A stretch of DNA of 64,000 bases from JANMEB01 sp041745295 (GCA_041745295.1 JBGTJE010000004.1:1-64000); one strand, 5' to 3'; shown: positions 32,185 to 40,884, counted from the stretch's first letter. Notes: a model not told the origin generated them from the sequence alone. Numbers and translations are program-made.

Positions 32185-34485
32185 TCAGCCCAACCGCTTG
32201 CGAAATCGCAAAACGCTGGCCAATAGCACGACGATACAGCAAATGGTTAAGCCAGCGATCGAGGAGGTCAGGTCGGCCAGCACAGCGCCGCGCAGGATAA
32301 TGCCGCGCAGAATTTCGATGAAATAGGTCGCAGGCAAGGCGAACGAAATGAGGTAAATGGGCAGCGGCATTTCGGCTCGCGGAAAGACAAATCCCGATAG
32401 CAAGATCGAGGGCAACATGACGATAAAGGCAAACTGAAAGGCCTCGAGTTGCGTCCGGGCGATCGTCGAAATGAGTAACCCCAACCCCAGCGAACAGACC
32501 GTAAACAACAGGGACAACGCCAAAAGCAATCCAATGTGTCCGTTGATCGAAACGCCAAACAAATAGATCATGACCGTCAGCATGATCAGGACCTCGACCG
32601 CGCCGACGACGGCGTAGGGGATGAGCTTTCCAAGCATCAGCCCCGATCGGCCGACGGGAGTTACGAATAGCTGTTCGAGGGTTCCGAGCTCCCGTTCCCG
32701 AACCACGGCAAAAGACGTCAAGAACAGCGTGACCAACTGTAAAATAATCCCGACTAAACCCGGGACAAAGAAGTTCGAACTCTTGAGGTCCGGGTTGTAC
32801 AGCAGCCGCGTCCGGACTTCGATCGGAAGCGTTCCGCGTCCCGCCGCGTCCCTCGATGGCGCTAATTGCAAAGCATCCCCCTTTTGGCGGGCCAATTGGA
32901 TGGCGATGTTCTGCCCCAACAGTTGCGCCGAGTTCTGCGCCGTGGTGGCGATTTGCGAATCGCTGCCGTCGATCAAGACTTGCACAAGGGCTTGCTCACC
33001 GTGCAGCAATCGCTCGGAATAATTCGGCGGGATCACCACGCCGACTTGGGCCCGCCCCGATCGCAGTGCCTGCTGAAAAGCAGACTCATCGAACGCCCGC
33101 TCAATAACGGCAAAGCGCCGCGTGTTGACCAATGACTCGATGAATGTTTGCGCTTCGGTTCGACCATCCAGGTCCAACACCACCGTGGGAATATGTTCAA
33201 TTTGCGTTTGGATGGCGTATCCAAATATGATCGTTTGAAGAACGGGAACGAGAAACATAAAAAACAAAGTCGTCGGCTGGCGGCGGATGTGAACGAACTC
33301 TTTGACGAGCATGGCCCAAAGTCCGCTGAATTCGGAGCCGCGGCGGATTGACTTCACGGGAGCGTCGGGCTGCGAGGGAGTCAGCACAACTTGCGCTGAG
33401 CGTTCGATCTCTTCTGAAATCTCAGGCGCCCCCTCATCCTGCCCTCTCCCCCGCGTCGGGGGAGAGGGAACAAGATTTCCCTCACCCTGACTTTGCCCAA
33501 GTCGTGCAGGCGTGGAAACTTGGATTTGTTTGAGACTTTCCACGCCGCGATTTTCGGCAGTGCGCGTTAAGGTGACAAAAACGTCCTCCAGCGTTGGGGT
33601 CGTGACCTGAATCTCGGCGTGAGCTGGATCTAATCCCAGCCGCCGAATGATGTCCTTCGGTCCAAGGCTTTGGTCGACTAACAGGTGAATCTTCTCGCCA
33701 AACAGAGTTGCGTCGCGGACCTCGTCGATGCCGCGAATCACAGACAACATTTCCGTGGGCGAATCGACTCGCATTTCATAGCGCAAGGTTCCAGTAGGAG
33801 TCACCTCTGGAAGTTGCTTCAAGTCACTGGGTTTGCCGATCACCAACAACTTTGACATGTACAAGTAACCGACATCGGTACAGCGCTCCGCTTCATCCAT
33901 GTAATGCGTGGTCACCAGCAGCGTGACTCCCTGACTGGATAACGTGAACAGCAAGTCCCAGAGATCGCGGCGGGCAACCGGATCAATTCCCGCCGTAGGT
34001 TCATCCAAGTACAGGACTTCGGGTTCATGGATCAGCGAACAGGCCAACGCGAGTCGTTGTTTCCAACCTCCGGACAGTGTTCCCGCCAACTGCCCCAATC
34101 GATCGCCGATTCCAGTGAGCTCGACCACCGCGCCTCGCCGCGCGGTGAGGCGCTGCGGATTTAGTCCGTAGATGCGTCCATAGAAATCCAGATTTTCTTG
34201 CACCGACAAATCCGAGTACAAGCTGAATTGTTGCGACATGTAGCCGACGCGCGGTTTGACCAATTCGCTTTGTCGATACGCATCAAATCCCAAGACCGTC
34301 GCCGAGCCGGAGGACGGGGGGAGAATGCCGAGCAACATGCGGATGATCGTCGACTTGCCGCTGCCGTTGGGTCCAAGCAATCCAAACACTGCACCGCGGC
34401 GGACGCTGAACGAAACGTCGTCGACGGCAATCAAGGGACCAAATCGCCGCGACAAGTTCTTTGCTTGGATGACCGGCGACGTCAT
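32185..34485 (-). CDS. Fused ABC-2 exporter: ATPase plus permease in one chain
   Basis: A 766-residue protein. Residues 1-310: ABC ATPase with Walker A GLLGPNGSGKSTIIRM, Q-loop GYMSQQFSLYSDLSVQENL, signature LSGGWKQRLALA, Walker B VLYLDEPTAGIDP and H-loop TTHYMDEAERC, of the YbhF/drug-exporter type. Residues about 385-766: ABC-2 permease with one early helix (TTLFFMFLVPVLQTIIFGYA), a large extracytoplasmic loop, and five C-terminal helices (LGLLISTIARTQLEAFQF, and others). In E. coli these are separate proteins (YbhF, YbhS/R). The linker (about 320-350, GEGNLVPSPPTRGRGQDEG) is repeat-derived. ATG 34485 overlaps the adaptor stop (ATGA), so the longer open frame is rejected. The substrate is unknown. 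Confidence 0.9.
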   Translation of the reverse strand: MTSPVIQAKNLSRRFGPLIAVDDVSFSVRRGAVFGLLGPNGSGKSTIIRMLLGILPPSSGSATVLGFDAYRQSELVKPRVGYMSQQFSLYSDLSVQENLDFYGRIYGLNPQRLTARRGAVVELTGIGDRLGQLAGTLSGGWKQRLALACSLIHEPEVLYLDEPTAGIDPVARRDLWDLLFTLSSQGVTLLVTTHYMDEAERCTDVGYLYMSKLLVIGKPSDLKQLPEVTPTGTLRYEMRVDSPTEMLSVIRGIDEVRDATLFGEKIHLLVDQSLGPKDIIRRLGLDPAHAEIQVTTPTLEDVFVTLTRTAENRGVESLKQIQVSTPARLGQSQGEGNLVPSPPTRGRGQDEGAPEISEEIERSAQVVLTPSQPDAPVKSIRRGSEFSGLWAMLVKEFVHIRRQPTTLFFMFLVPVLQTIIFGYAIQTQIEHIPTVVLDLDGRTEAQTFIESLVNTRRFAVIERAFDESAFQQALRSGRAQVGVVIPPNYSERLLHGEQALVQVLIDGSDSQIATTAQNSAQLLGQNIAIQLARQKGDALQLAPSRDAAGRGTLPIEVRTRLLYNPDLKSSNFFVPGLVGIILQLVTLFLTSFAVVRERELGTLEQLFVTPVGRSGLMLGKLIPYAVVGAVEVLIMLTVMIYLFGVSINGHIGLLLALSLLFTVCSLGLGLLISTIARTQLEAFQFAFIVMLPSILLSGFVFPRAEMPLPIYLISFALPATYFIEILRGIILRGAVLADLTSSIAGLTICCIVVLLASVLRFRKRLG
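33430..33490. repeat. Repeat inserted in frame in the ABC exporter linker
   Basis: CCCTCATCCTGCCCTCTCCC, CGCGTCGGGGGAGAGGG and TTTCCCTCACCCTGA form the typical palindromic unit, related to 31770-31804. It falls exactly between the ATPase and permease halves. Confidence 0.75.
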
Positions 34486-35618
34486 TGCGGGACTTTCGCT
34501 GCTTCGAGCCAAACGTTGGCCGTCATTCCTGCCCGTAACGTTGCCGCACTCTCCGGCAGCGTCACGCGGATGCGATACACGAGCTTGGCTCGATCGTCGG
34601 TCGTCTGCACGTTGCTCGGCGTGAATTCGGCTTGGTGTGAGATAAACGAAACTTCGCCGACAAAATCCTGATTGGGCAAGCTGTCGACGGTCACGCGCAG
34701 CTTTTGACCAAGGTTCAATTGCAGGAAGCGTTGTGGCACGTAGGCCCGGACCCAAAGTCGGTCGGTGGCCAACAGGGTCATGACTGGGGCATTAGGGGGG
34801 ACTAGATCGCCCGGTTGCAGGTCGAGCGCGTCGATAAATCCGCTGGTGGGCGCGGTCATCGTCAGTTCGCCTTGCTGTCGGCGGACGATTTCCAAAGCGG
34901 CTTGTGCAGAATCTCGTGCGGCGGTGGCCTGTTCAATTTCTTCAGTACGAAACCCTTTTTTGGCCAGTTCCCAGGCTAGCCGAGCTTCGTCGTTTGCGGC
35001 TTGGGATTGCGACAATTCTTGCTCGCGCGCCCCGGCCTTTAAAATCGCCAATTCGTTTTTGCGAACTTCGACAACGGCCAGGGCCACGTCGAGCTTCTGG
35101 TCTGCGGCATCGAGTTCCGATTTTGCAGCGGCGTTAGACTGGACCAGCGGCGTAATCCGTTCGTGTTCACGGCGAGCCAGTGCCAGTTCCGCTTCGACGG
35201 CGGTCAAACGATTCTCGGCGGCGGCAATCTCTTCGGCCCGCGGACCGGCGACCAGCAGTTGATGCTTGGCACTCGATTGATCGAAGCGGGCTTTGGCTTG
35301 ACCGATTTCCTCATCGCGCATGCCTGCGATAAATCGGTTGAGTTCCGCTTGCCGCGCGGCGAGTTCCGCGATCGCTTGTCGTTCACGTTCGATCAAGTCG
35401 TAGGGTTCAAATTCGATCAACGGGACCGATGCATCGACCCAGTCCCCTTCATCGACCAACACTTTTTTGATGCGACCGCCGACGCGGGAGCCCAAGCGAA
35501 TCTCGTCCGCTTCGATCACTCCTGAAACGAAATCCGCTGTCGCCCGCGATTGGCTATACAGAATGAGACCCACCAATGCGGTCGCGATCACGGCGAGCAC
35601 GATCAATCGTTGAATCAC
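34482..35618 (-). CDS. HlyD-family membrane-fusion adaptor of the ABC exporter
   Basis: A 378-residue periplasmic adaptor (YbhG/EmrA-like). One N-terminal membrane helix (LIVLAVIATALVGLILYSQS), then the lipoyl half VSGVIEADEIRLGSRVGGRI, a long alpha-helical hairpin (about 70-235) rich in Glu/Arg/Ala heptads with repeated GMRDEEIGQAKARFD-like segments, the second lipoyl half LTMTAPTSGFIDALDLQPGD, and a beta-barrel ending LRAGMTANVWLEA. GTG 35618 has an AGGG site. It is the first gene of a two-gene operon; its TGA overlaps the start of the fused ABC exporter. No TolC-type channel is nearby. Confidence 0.9.
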   Translation of the reverse strand: MIQRLIVLAVIATALVGLILYSQSRATADFVSGVIEADEIRLGSRVGGRIKKVLVDEGDWVDASVPLIEFEPYDLIERERQAIAELAARQAELNRFIAGMRDEEIGQAKARFDQSSAKHQLLVAGPRAEEIAAAENRLTAVEAELALARREHERITPLVQSNAAAKSELDAADQKLDVALAVVEVRKNELAILKAGAREQELSQSQAANDEARLAWELAKKGFRTEEIEQATAARDSAQAALEIVRRQQGELTMTAPTSGFIDALDLQPGDLVPPNAPVMTLLATDRLWVRAYVPQRFLQLNLGQKLRVTVDSLPNQDFVGEVSFISHQAEFTPSNVQTTDDRAKLVYRIRVTLPESAATLRAGMTANVWLEAAKVPQ

Positions 35619-35824
35619 GCAAACACCCTAAGTTTGTAACCCCTGAAGACATACGTCAGGCCTCAGTCCCCCAACGGCGCGACAGACCCCATTTTACTTC
35701 CGGGTCTCGCTGCCGAATTGCAGATTGTATCGATTGAGCCCTAGGAAGCGTCAAAAACGCCGAGTCGCCGACGGATTGTTTAACCGTTGCTGCGGCTTGC
35801 GGAGGCCAACGAAGCCGATCCGAT

Positions 35825-35851
35825 TTGAGTCATTGAATTTTCCCTTATAAT
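35825..35851 (+). promoter_or_regulatory. Probable promoter of the membrane-lipid operon
   Basis: An exact TATAAT at 35846-35851 with TTGAGT at 35825-35830 (15-base spacer, short; an ATTTGA two bases earlier gives 17). It is 60 bases upstream of the SMR-type gene, which has GAGGA nine bases before its ATG. The rest of the divergent gap 35619-35911 shows nothing else. Confidence 0.5.
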
Positions 35852-35911
35852 CGCCGGCGCGCGCAATCTACCTCAAAAACCCTTCGATCGCCGAAGCGAG
35901 GACCAATCCCC

Positions 35912-36271
35912 ATGAGCACGACGACACCGCTTGTGAGTGTTTTTTACTTTGTGATCGCCGCCTTCTTTGGGGCGCTTGGGCAATATTTTTATAAAAGCGG
36001 CGCCGACGCAACGAATTCAAGTTGGCAAAGTTATGTCGCCAACCCTCGTTTGATCGGCGGTGTGCTCTGTTACGTCGGTGTCATGGCGTTGTTCGTAGCC
36101 GCCTTCAAAAAAGGAGGCTCGCTGACCGTGCTCTATCCCATCTACGCGTCGACATTCATTTGGGCGTCTCTCATCGCCTGGCGGGCTTATGGATCGCCGA
36201 TTACGGCTACGCACGGACTCGGAATGATACTGCTCATTGTCGGAATGTTTTTGCTCGGACGCCAAGGATGA
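35912..36271 (+). CDS. Small EamA/SMR-type membrane transporter
   Basis: A 119-residue protein with four membrane helices in the small-multidrug-resistance layout: VFYFVIAAFFGALGQYFYKS, LIGGVLCYVGVMALFVAAF, TVLYPIYASTFIWASLIAW and GLGMILLIVGMFLLG. The YPIYAS motif corresponds to the conserved loop of EamA/SMR proteins of the DMT superfamily, some of which flip undecaprenyl-linked sugars (ArnE/F). Its stop overlaps the start of the phosphatidyltransferase gene (ATGA), and CdsA follows, so a part in moving lipid or polyprenyl intermediates is more likely than drug efflux. That link is inference. Confidence 0.82.
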   Translation: MSTTTPLVSVFYFVIAAFFGALGQYFYKSGADATNSSWQSYVANPRLIGGVLCYVGVMALFVAAFKKGGSLTVLYPIYASTFIWASLIAWRAYGSPITATHGLGMILLIVGMFLLGRQG

Positions 36272-36936
36272 CAGTGCCCCAATACGACCCCACCGATCGC
36301 AGGCCCATCCGCAGTCGCCAGTCGTGGTGGGCACAGTCGGCGACCCGATTGTTGGTACGCCTAAACGCTTCTCCGAACGGGATCTCGATCGCAGGGATGA
36401 TCGCGGCCATTTGCGCCGGAGTTGCGCTGTATTTCACGGGGAGACTCGACGGAGTGCCGCAGCGTGCATGTTGGTTCGCCGCGGGACTCCTCTGCCAAGT
36501 CCGATTGTTGTGCAATCTTCTCGATGGCATGGTGGCGGTAGCGCGAAACATTGCCTCGCGCAAGGGAGAACTTTACAACGAAGTCCCCGATCGCATTTCG
36601 GATTCTGTGGTGTTCATTGGTCTGGGATATGCCGCCGGCAGCCACGTCGCACTCGGTTTTCTTGCCGCGTTGGTTTCCGTTTTGATTGCCTACGTGCGCG
36701 TTTTGGCTCGCTCGATTGGTGCACCGAACGACTTCTGCGGGCCGTTGGCCAAACAACAGCGAATGGCGTTGGTGACGGCGCTCGCAGCATATCTGACGTT
36801 TGCGTCTGAATCGTGGCGATTGGCTTGGGGTGAAGCCACCATCGTCCTTTCGCTCGTTGTCCTAGGCGGCGTCGCAACGGCGCTGCGTCGCCTGCGGCGT
36901 GCCGCCACATATCTGAGTTTAGGTGGCACGCCCTGA
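36268..36936 (+). CDS. CDP-alcohol phosphatidyltransferase family protein, variant motif
   Basis: A 222-residue membrane enzyme predicted to join a CDP-linked lipid or alcohol to an alcohol acceptor. The family motif DxxDGxxAR(x8)GxxxDxxxD reads here NLLDGMVAV, then eight residues, then GELYNEVPD followed by RISD: the first Asp and third Asp are Asn and the Arg is Val. I recall a bacterial subfamily with this NLLDGMVAV/YNE-PDR pattern, so it is probably a real variant rather than decay. Helices follow at VVFIGLGYAAGSHVALGFLA, ALVSVLIAYVRVL and others. ATG 36268 overlaps the upstream stop (ATGA); a longer frame upstream lies inside the transporter gene and is rejected. Confidence 0.85.
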   Translation: MTVPQYDPTDRRPIRSRQSWWAQSATRLLVRLNASPNGISIAGMIAAICAGVALYFTGRLDGVPQRACWFAAGLLCQVRLLCNLLDGMVAVARNIASRKGELYNEVPDRISDSVVFIGLGYAAGSHVALGFLAALVSVLIAYVRVLARSIGAPNDFCGPLAKQQRMALVTALAAYLTFASESWRLAWGEATIVLSLVVLGGVATALRRLRRAATYLSLGGTP

Positions 36937-36998
36937 AGCCTCGCGAAGGGCGTGGAACGGCGACAGATGATTCGACCATGCCTCAGGGACGTGCCACC
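36922..36998. repeat. Inverted repeat 'GGTGGCACGtCCCTGA' at gene end
   Basis: GGTGGCACGCCCTGA at 36922-36936 and TCAGGGACGTGCCACC at 36983-36998 pair almost fully. The left arm contains the last four codons and stop of the phosphatidyltransferase gene (GGTP-stop). Confidence 0.7.
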
Positions 36999-37036
36999 CA
37001 AGCAAAATTGCGGAACAACCTACAAGGATCCAGATC

Positions 37037-38050
37037 GTGACCGTAATACAACGGCTCTTTGACGCGACTCGAGCGTTCGACCACCCGGTAACTATCGGTG
37101 TTGTGGCTGCGATTGCCCTTGGACTGGTCTCGGGTTCCATTCTCGTTCGCGTGCTCAGGCGAACACAACGCGTTTCGGCCGAAACTTTTAACGAACTGAT
37201 TGCCCGCACGCGTTCGTGGTACCTTTTGGCGGCGGCCATGGCGCTCCCGATTCTGCTGGGAGCAGCTTGGGTGTGGGCGTTTTTTTTGCTGCTCAGTTTG
37301 TTTTGTTTCCGCGAATACTCTCGCGCAACCGGACTCGCCGCGTCGCGAACCGAAATGGCCTCGGTTGTGATCGCGATCCTCGTAACGTACTTCGCCGTTT
37401 TGGATCACTGGATGGGACTGTTCACCACCTCGTGGGCGCTGGGGATTTGTTTAATCGCCGCCGCGGGAATCGTACCGGATCAACCCAAGGGTTATATCCA
37501 GCGCGTTGCGTTGGCGATCGTCGGCTTTGCCTTGTTCGGCGTCAGCCTCGGACACCTGGCATTTATTTCCAACGATGAGTTGTTTCGGCCGATGCTGTTG
37601 TGGATTCTTTTGTGCGTCGAACTCAATGATGTGTTCGCCTACCTTTCCGGCAAAACCTTCGGCAAGCGGAAACTTGTCCCCAACACGAGCCCCAACAAGA
37701 CATGGGGCGGAGCGATCGGCGCGATCGTGTTGACCTCGCTGCTGGCCGCGGCCATCGGGCACTACGTGTTCCGAGGCACGTCGCTCGATCACCCGGTTCA
37801 TTTGCTTTTGATGGGAGTCTTGATTAGTGCGTTGGGACAATGCGGTGACCTGGTCATTTCATCGATCAAGCGCGACTTGGGAATCAAAGACATGTCCGAC
37901 GTCATCCCCGGTCACGGAGGTCTCTTGGACCGCTTTGACAGTCTCCTGCTCGTCGCCCCTGTCGTATTCCATTACGTCAATTATTTCACAGTGGGCGGAA
38001 TCGGGGCCGGTCAACCGGTTCGAATTCTGACCGGGGGACTTATCGTTTAA
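37037..38050 (+). CDS. cdsA: Phosphatidate cytidylyltransferase
   Basis: A 337-residue polytopic membrane enzyme that makes CDP-diacylglycerol from phosphatidate and CTP. The CdsA signature is near the C-terminus: GQCGDLVISSIKRDLGIKDM then IPGHGGLLDRFDSLLLVAPV, with the conserved S-x8-K-R-D-x-KD and HGG-x-x-DR-x-D. Upstream is FAYLSGKTFGKRKLVPNTSP-NKTWGG, another family hallmark. Eight or so helices are visible. It supplies the substrate for CDP-alcohol phosphatidyltransferases, one of which is the preceding gene. The start is GTG 37037 with AAGGA twelve bases away; the first helix follows closely. Confidence 0.93.
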   Translation: MTVIQRLFDATRAFDHPVTIGVVAAIALGLVSGSILVRVLRRTQRVSAETFNELIARTRSWYLLAAAMALPILLGAAWVWAFFLLLSLFCFREYSRATGLAASRTEMASVVIAILVTYFAVLDHWMGLFTTSWALGICLIAAAGIVPDQPKGYIQRVALAIVGFALFGVSLGHLAFISNDELFRPMLLWILLCVELNDVFAYLSGKTFGKRKLVPNTSPNKTWGGAIGAIVLTSLLAAAIGHYVFRGTSLDHPVHLLLMGVLISALGQCGDLVISSIKRDLGIKDMSDVIPGHGGLLDRFDSLLLVAPVVFHYVNYFTVGGIGAGQPVRILTGGLIV

Positions 38051-38094
38051 CGACCTATCGTTGTTAGACATCGGCATGAATTTCGGCGCCGATG

Positions 38095-39420
38095 TTATCC
38101 TTTAAGCGCTGCTTTGAGTTGGGTTTGCTCGACCTGGAACGCTTGGTCGCCGATATCCTTGCGGCACCAGGCGCCGGTCCAACGGATGCACTTGACAGCA
38201 CGATAGGCTTGGAGTTTTGCAGCGGCGATCGTTGCACCAGTTGCGGTGACGCTTAGCACGCGGCCCCCCGCCGTAACGACTTGGCCATCTTTGAGTGCTG
38301 TGCCCGAGTGAAAGACCTTGACGTTTTCGATCGCGGCGGCTTCATCCAAGCCGCGGATGGGATGACCCATTACGTACTTGCTCGGATAGCCTTCGCTGGC
38401 CATTACCACGCAGACTGACGATTGGGGATTCCAACGCGGCGGCTCGAGTTCCTCAAGTCGTCCTTCGATGACTGCCGTCATCACATCGACCCAATCGGAT
38501 TCCAGCCGCATCAAGATGGCCTGGCATTCGGGGTCCCCGAAACGGACATTGAATTCCATGACTTTGGGGCACGCCTCGGTGAGCATGAGTCCGCCGAACA
38601 ATATTCCTTGGAATCGACGCCTCGCTCGGTTCATGGCATGAACTGTCGGAACGAGAATATCCCGTTCGATTTGTCCCAGCAGTTCGTCTGTCACGATGGG
38701 AGTCGGAGAGTAAGCTCCCATGCCTCCCGTGTTTGGCCCGCGATCGCCATCTAACGCGCGCTTGTGGTCTTGGGCTACGGGGAGAGTCAGAATTGTTCTT
38801 CCGTCGGTGACGGCGTGGATGCTGCATTCTCGTCCGCGCAGAACTTCTTCGAGCAAGAATCGATCGCCAGCAGAACCGAATTCGTGCTTTCGGGCGACCC
38901 GATCAATCGCTTGAAAAACTTCGCTGCGAGTCCGGCAGACGATGACTCCTTTGCCGGCCGCCAAGCCATCCGCTTTGACGACGAGCCCAAGGTTCTCGCC
39001 CAAGTCCGAATACCGCTCGTTGACAAATCGTTCGGCGGACACGGCGGAGGAAAAGACTTGATCTTCGGCACAAGGCACCGCCGCCGACCGCACGAGTTTC
39101 TTGCAAAAGACTTTGCTGGCTTCGAGTTCAGCGGCCGCTTGGGAGGGACCGAAAATCTTGAGTCTCTCTTTTCCAAACGCATCGACGATTCCGGCACAAA
39201 GCGGCGCTTCGGGGCCAACGACGGTCAGGTCGACCGCGTTGCTTTTCGCAAAGTGGATTAGGTCCCCGATTTTATCCGCCGCGATGGGGACGTTTTCGGC
39301 GTCGAGCGCCGTTCCTGCGTTTCCCGGTGCAACGAAGACGGTTTCTACGTGAGGGCTTTGCCGGATTTTCCAAGCCAACGCGTGTTCGCGACCGCCGCTG
39401 CCCACCACCATTATTTTCAT
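38095..39420 (-). CDS. purD: Phosphoribosylamine-glycine ligase
   Basis: A 441-residue ATP-grasp enzyme of purine synthesis (GAR synthetase). It begins MKIMVVGSGGREHALAWKI, the PurD N-domain start, then VVGPEAPLCAGIVDAF, KIFGPSQAAAELEASKVFCK, ATP-grasp VVKADGLAAGKGVIVC, LLEEVLRGRECSIHAVTDGR, the substrate loop HKRALDGDRGPNTGGMGAYSP, the metal site VMEFNVRFGDPECQ and C-domain WTGAWCRKDIGDQA. All expected motifs are intact. ATG 39420 with GAGGA upstream is preferred over 39465, which would add 15 unrelated residues. It is a single gene converging on cdsA with 44 bases between. Confidence 0.95.
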   Translation of the reverse strand: MKIMVVGSGGREHALAWKIRQSPHVETVFVAPGNAGTALDAENVPIAADKIGDLIHFAKSNAVDLTVVGPEAPLCAGIVDAFGKERLKIFGPSQAAAELEASKVFCKKLVRSAAVPCAEDQVFSSAVSAERFVNERYSDLGENLGLVVKADGLAAGKGVIVCRTRSEVFQAIDRVARKHEFGSAGDRFLLEEVLRGRECSIHAVTDGRTILTLPVAQDHKRALDGDRGPNTGGMGAYSPTPIVTDELLGQIERDILVPTVHAMNRARRRFQGILFGGLMLTEACPKVMEFNVRFGDPECQAILMRLESDWVDVMTAVIEGRLEELEPPRWNPQSSVCVVMASEGYPSKYVMGHPIRGLDEAAAIENVKVFHSGTALKDGQVVTAGGRVLSVTATGATIAAAKLQAYRAVKCIRWTGAWCRKDIGDQAFQVEQTQLKAALKG

Positions 39421-39471
39421 CAAATCTTTCCTCAACGCAGCCGGCATTGCCTTTGGCATTTGCATAGTCGC

Positions 39472-39511
39472 CTTTCGCTCCGAAAAAGTACGTTCTTTCG
39501 CGGAGCGAAAG
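39472..39511. repeat. Hairpin repeat CTTTCGCTCCG...CGGAGCGAAAG
   Basis: A perfect 11-bp stem with an 18-base loop in the divergent gap between purD and the respiratory operon. A related, decayed copy (GCACGTTCCTTGGCGGAGCGG) is at 51366-51390. Confidence 0.65.
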
Positions 39512-39545
39512 ACGACGTTGCTCGCCCGCGAGCTTTACGATAAGC

Positions 39546-39572
39546 GGCATCGGGCTAGCGCCCCGCGGCTGA
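39546..39572. repeat. Palindromic repeat, 'CTAGCGCCCCGCGGCTGA' copy
   Basis: GGCATCGGGCTAGCGCCCCGCGGCTGA belongs to the family also seen at 1208, 16385 and 50373. With the hairpin at 39472 and the promoter at 39654 it accounts for the gap 39421-39761. Confidence 0.65.
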
Positions 39573-39653
39573 TACTTTGAAACACCGCTTAGTATTTTCG
39601 TTGCTTTGACCACGCAATCGAGCGATTGCAACTTATCCGATTTCGATTGCTCA

Positions 39654-39683
39654 TTGAAGCGGCCCCGCGAACCGCATTATAAT
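39654..39683 (+). promoter_or_regulatory. Sigma-70-type promoter of the respiratory operon
   Basis: TTGAAG at 39654-39659, an 18-base spacer, and exact TATAAT at 39678-39683, about 80 bases ahead of ATG 39762. This is the best promoter match seen in the window. Confidence 0.6.
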
Positions 39684-39761
39684 GAACAAGTTCGTGCAGC
39701 GATTCAAACCTTAACGATCGCGCCGTTATTTTCACTCGTATCACCGATTGGGCGACCCTTT

Positions 39762-40670
39762 ATGAATGGTTTTTCTCGAGCTGGCGTTGTTTCGGCGATT
39801 GGGTCTTGGTCGCTGACCATCGGCAGCTTTTTTCTCTTGGATTCATTGCCCAGCTCAAAACTTTGTGCGATCGATCAACCCAGCGCTACATCAGCATTAG
39901 ATTCCCCGAGCGCGTCATCATCGCCACGAACCAGGTCGGCGGCGAACGAATGGGGGCATCTGAAGGGGCGCGTGCTCGTGGATGGTACCGTCGATCCCGC
40001 GGCAAAAATCGACCCCGACAAAGATCGCGAATATTGTCTGGCGAACGGCCACGAGATTGTCAATGAAACCGTGGTCGTCGGCAGCGACCATGGGCTTCGA
40101 GATGTGTACGTCATGCTGTATTTGGCTCGTGGCGACGCGCCGCCCGCCGTTCATCCATCGTTCGAAGATTTGAAAAAAAATCCTGTTGTCTTGGATAACA
40201 AATTGTGTCGGTTCGAGCCGCACGCCGCATTTGTGCGGACAGGCCAGGTCCTCACGATGCGCAATAGTGACGAAATTGGCCACAACATCCACACACTCAA
40301 TAACGACGAAAAGAACAAGAATGTCCCGGTCGGCGGCGCGGTCGATGTGACATACGAATTGGCAGACAAGATCCCATCCGACGTCGAATGCAATATTCAT
40401 CCGTTCATGAAGGGCTTGTTGCTAGTCCGTGATGACCCCTACGCGGCAATCACAAACGACAAGGGCGAGTTCCTGATCGAAAACATTCCCGCCGGTCCTT
40501 GGAAGTTTCAGTTTTGGCACAAGAAGACGGGATACTTATCGATGCTGACGCGCGGTGGCCAACCGTTTTTGGAGCGTCGCGGCGAATTCAGTCTGGAGAT
40601 CAAGGCCGGCGAGACGATCGATCTGGGTGACTTGATGTTGTCCGCAACGGTTTTGAATAAGAAAGACTGA
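39762..40670 (+). CDS. Exported cupredoxin-like protein with beta-sandwich domain
   Basis: A 302-residue protein at the head of the oxidase operon. A hydrophobic signal segment (AIGSWSLTIGSFFLLDSL) precedes a low-complexity Ser/Ala stretch. The core starts GHLKGRVLVDG and has a type-1 copper set: H174 in IGHNIHTLN, then C210, H213 and M216 in ECNIHPFMKG, the plastocyanin-like C-x2-H-x2-M spacing. After it a carboxypeptidase-regulatory-like segment follows, YAAITNDKGEFLIENIPAGP and FQFWHKKTGYLSM. It probably carries electrons outside the membrane, perhaps to the oxidase; this is inferred from position. ATG 39762 is used, since the upstream open frame has a promoter inside it. Confidence 0.83.
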   Translation: MNGFSRAGVVSAIGSWSLTIGSFFLLDSLPSSKLCAIDQPSATSALDSPSASSSPRTRSAANEWGHLKGRVLVDGTVDPAAKIDPDKDREYCLANGHEIVNETVVVGSDHGLRDVYVMLYLARGDAPPAVHPSFEDLKKNPVVLDNKLCRFEPHAAFVRTGQVLTMRNSDEIGHNIHTLNNDEKNKNVPVGGAVDVTYELADKIPSDVECNIHPFMKGLLLVRDDPYAAITNDKGEFLIENIPAGPWKFQFWHKKTGYLSMLTRGGQPFLERRGEFSLEIKAGETIDLGDLMLSATVLNKKD

Positions 40671-40677
40671 GCCGCCG

Positions 40678-40884
40678 ATGTTGGATCGCTCGCGATGTTT
40701 GAATCCAGCGGATTCGACCTTGGATTTGGCGCCTTCACCTTCGGTTAGGCTCCGGGTTGCAGCGATCTTACTTGGATGTCTCATCGGGGCCGGCTGTACC
40801 GGGCAGCCGACCGCAACGACTCAGCCCGACCCTGCAAACGTTGATTTGTTGATCAAGGACATTGAAAATCGGCCATGGGAATGA
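40678..40884 (+). CDS. Small lipoprotein
   Basis: A 68-residue frame starting seven bases after the cupredoxin stop. After a polar start it has the lipoprotein signal LRVAAILLGCLIGAGC-TGQP with lipobox G-A-G-C, then only 27 residues ending KDIENRPWE. The mature part would be a short acidic tail on a lipid anchor. Its end directly abuts a palindromic repeat at 40929, so it may be truncated. The initial 25 residues before the hydrophobic segment are long for a signal peptide; a GTG or later start is possible. Confidence 0.55.
   Translation: MLDRSRCLNPADSTLDLAPSPSVRLRVAAILLGCLIGAGCTGQPTATTQPDPANVDLLIKDIENRPWE

Noticed and set aside
11391..35618. Type I secretion system linking the HlyD/ABC exporter to the RTX-like first surface protein
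   Set aside because: The ABC half is of the ABC-2 drug/lipid exporter type rather than the HlyB type, and the operon is convergent and 6 kb away; no support for a secretion partnership.
36022..36267. N-terminal extension of the CDP-alcohol phosphatidyltransferase
   Set aside because: It runs inside the transporter gene in another frame; the ATGA overlap at 36268 gives a natural start.
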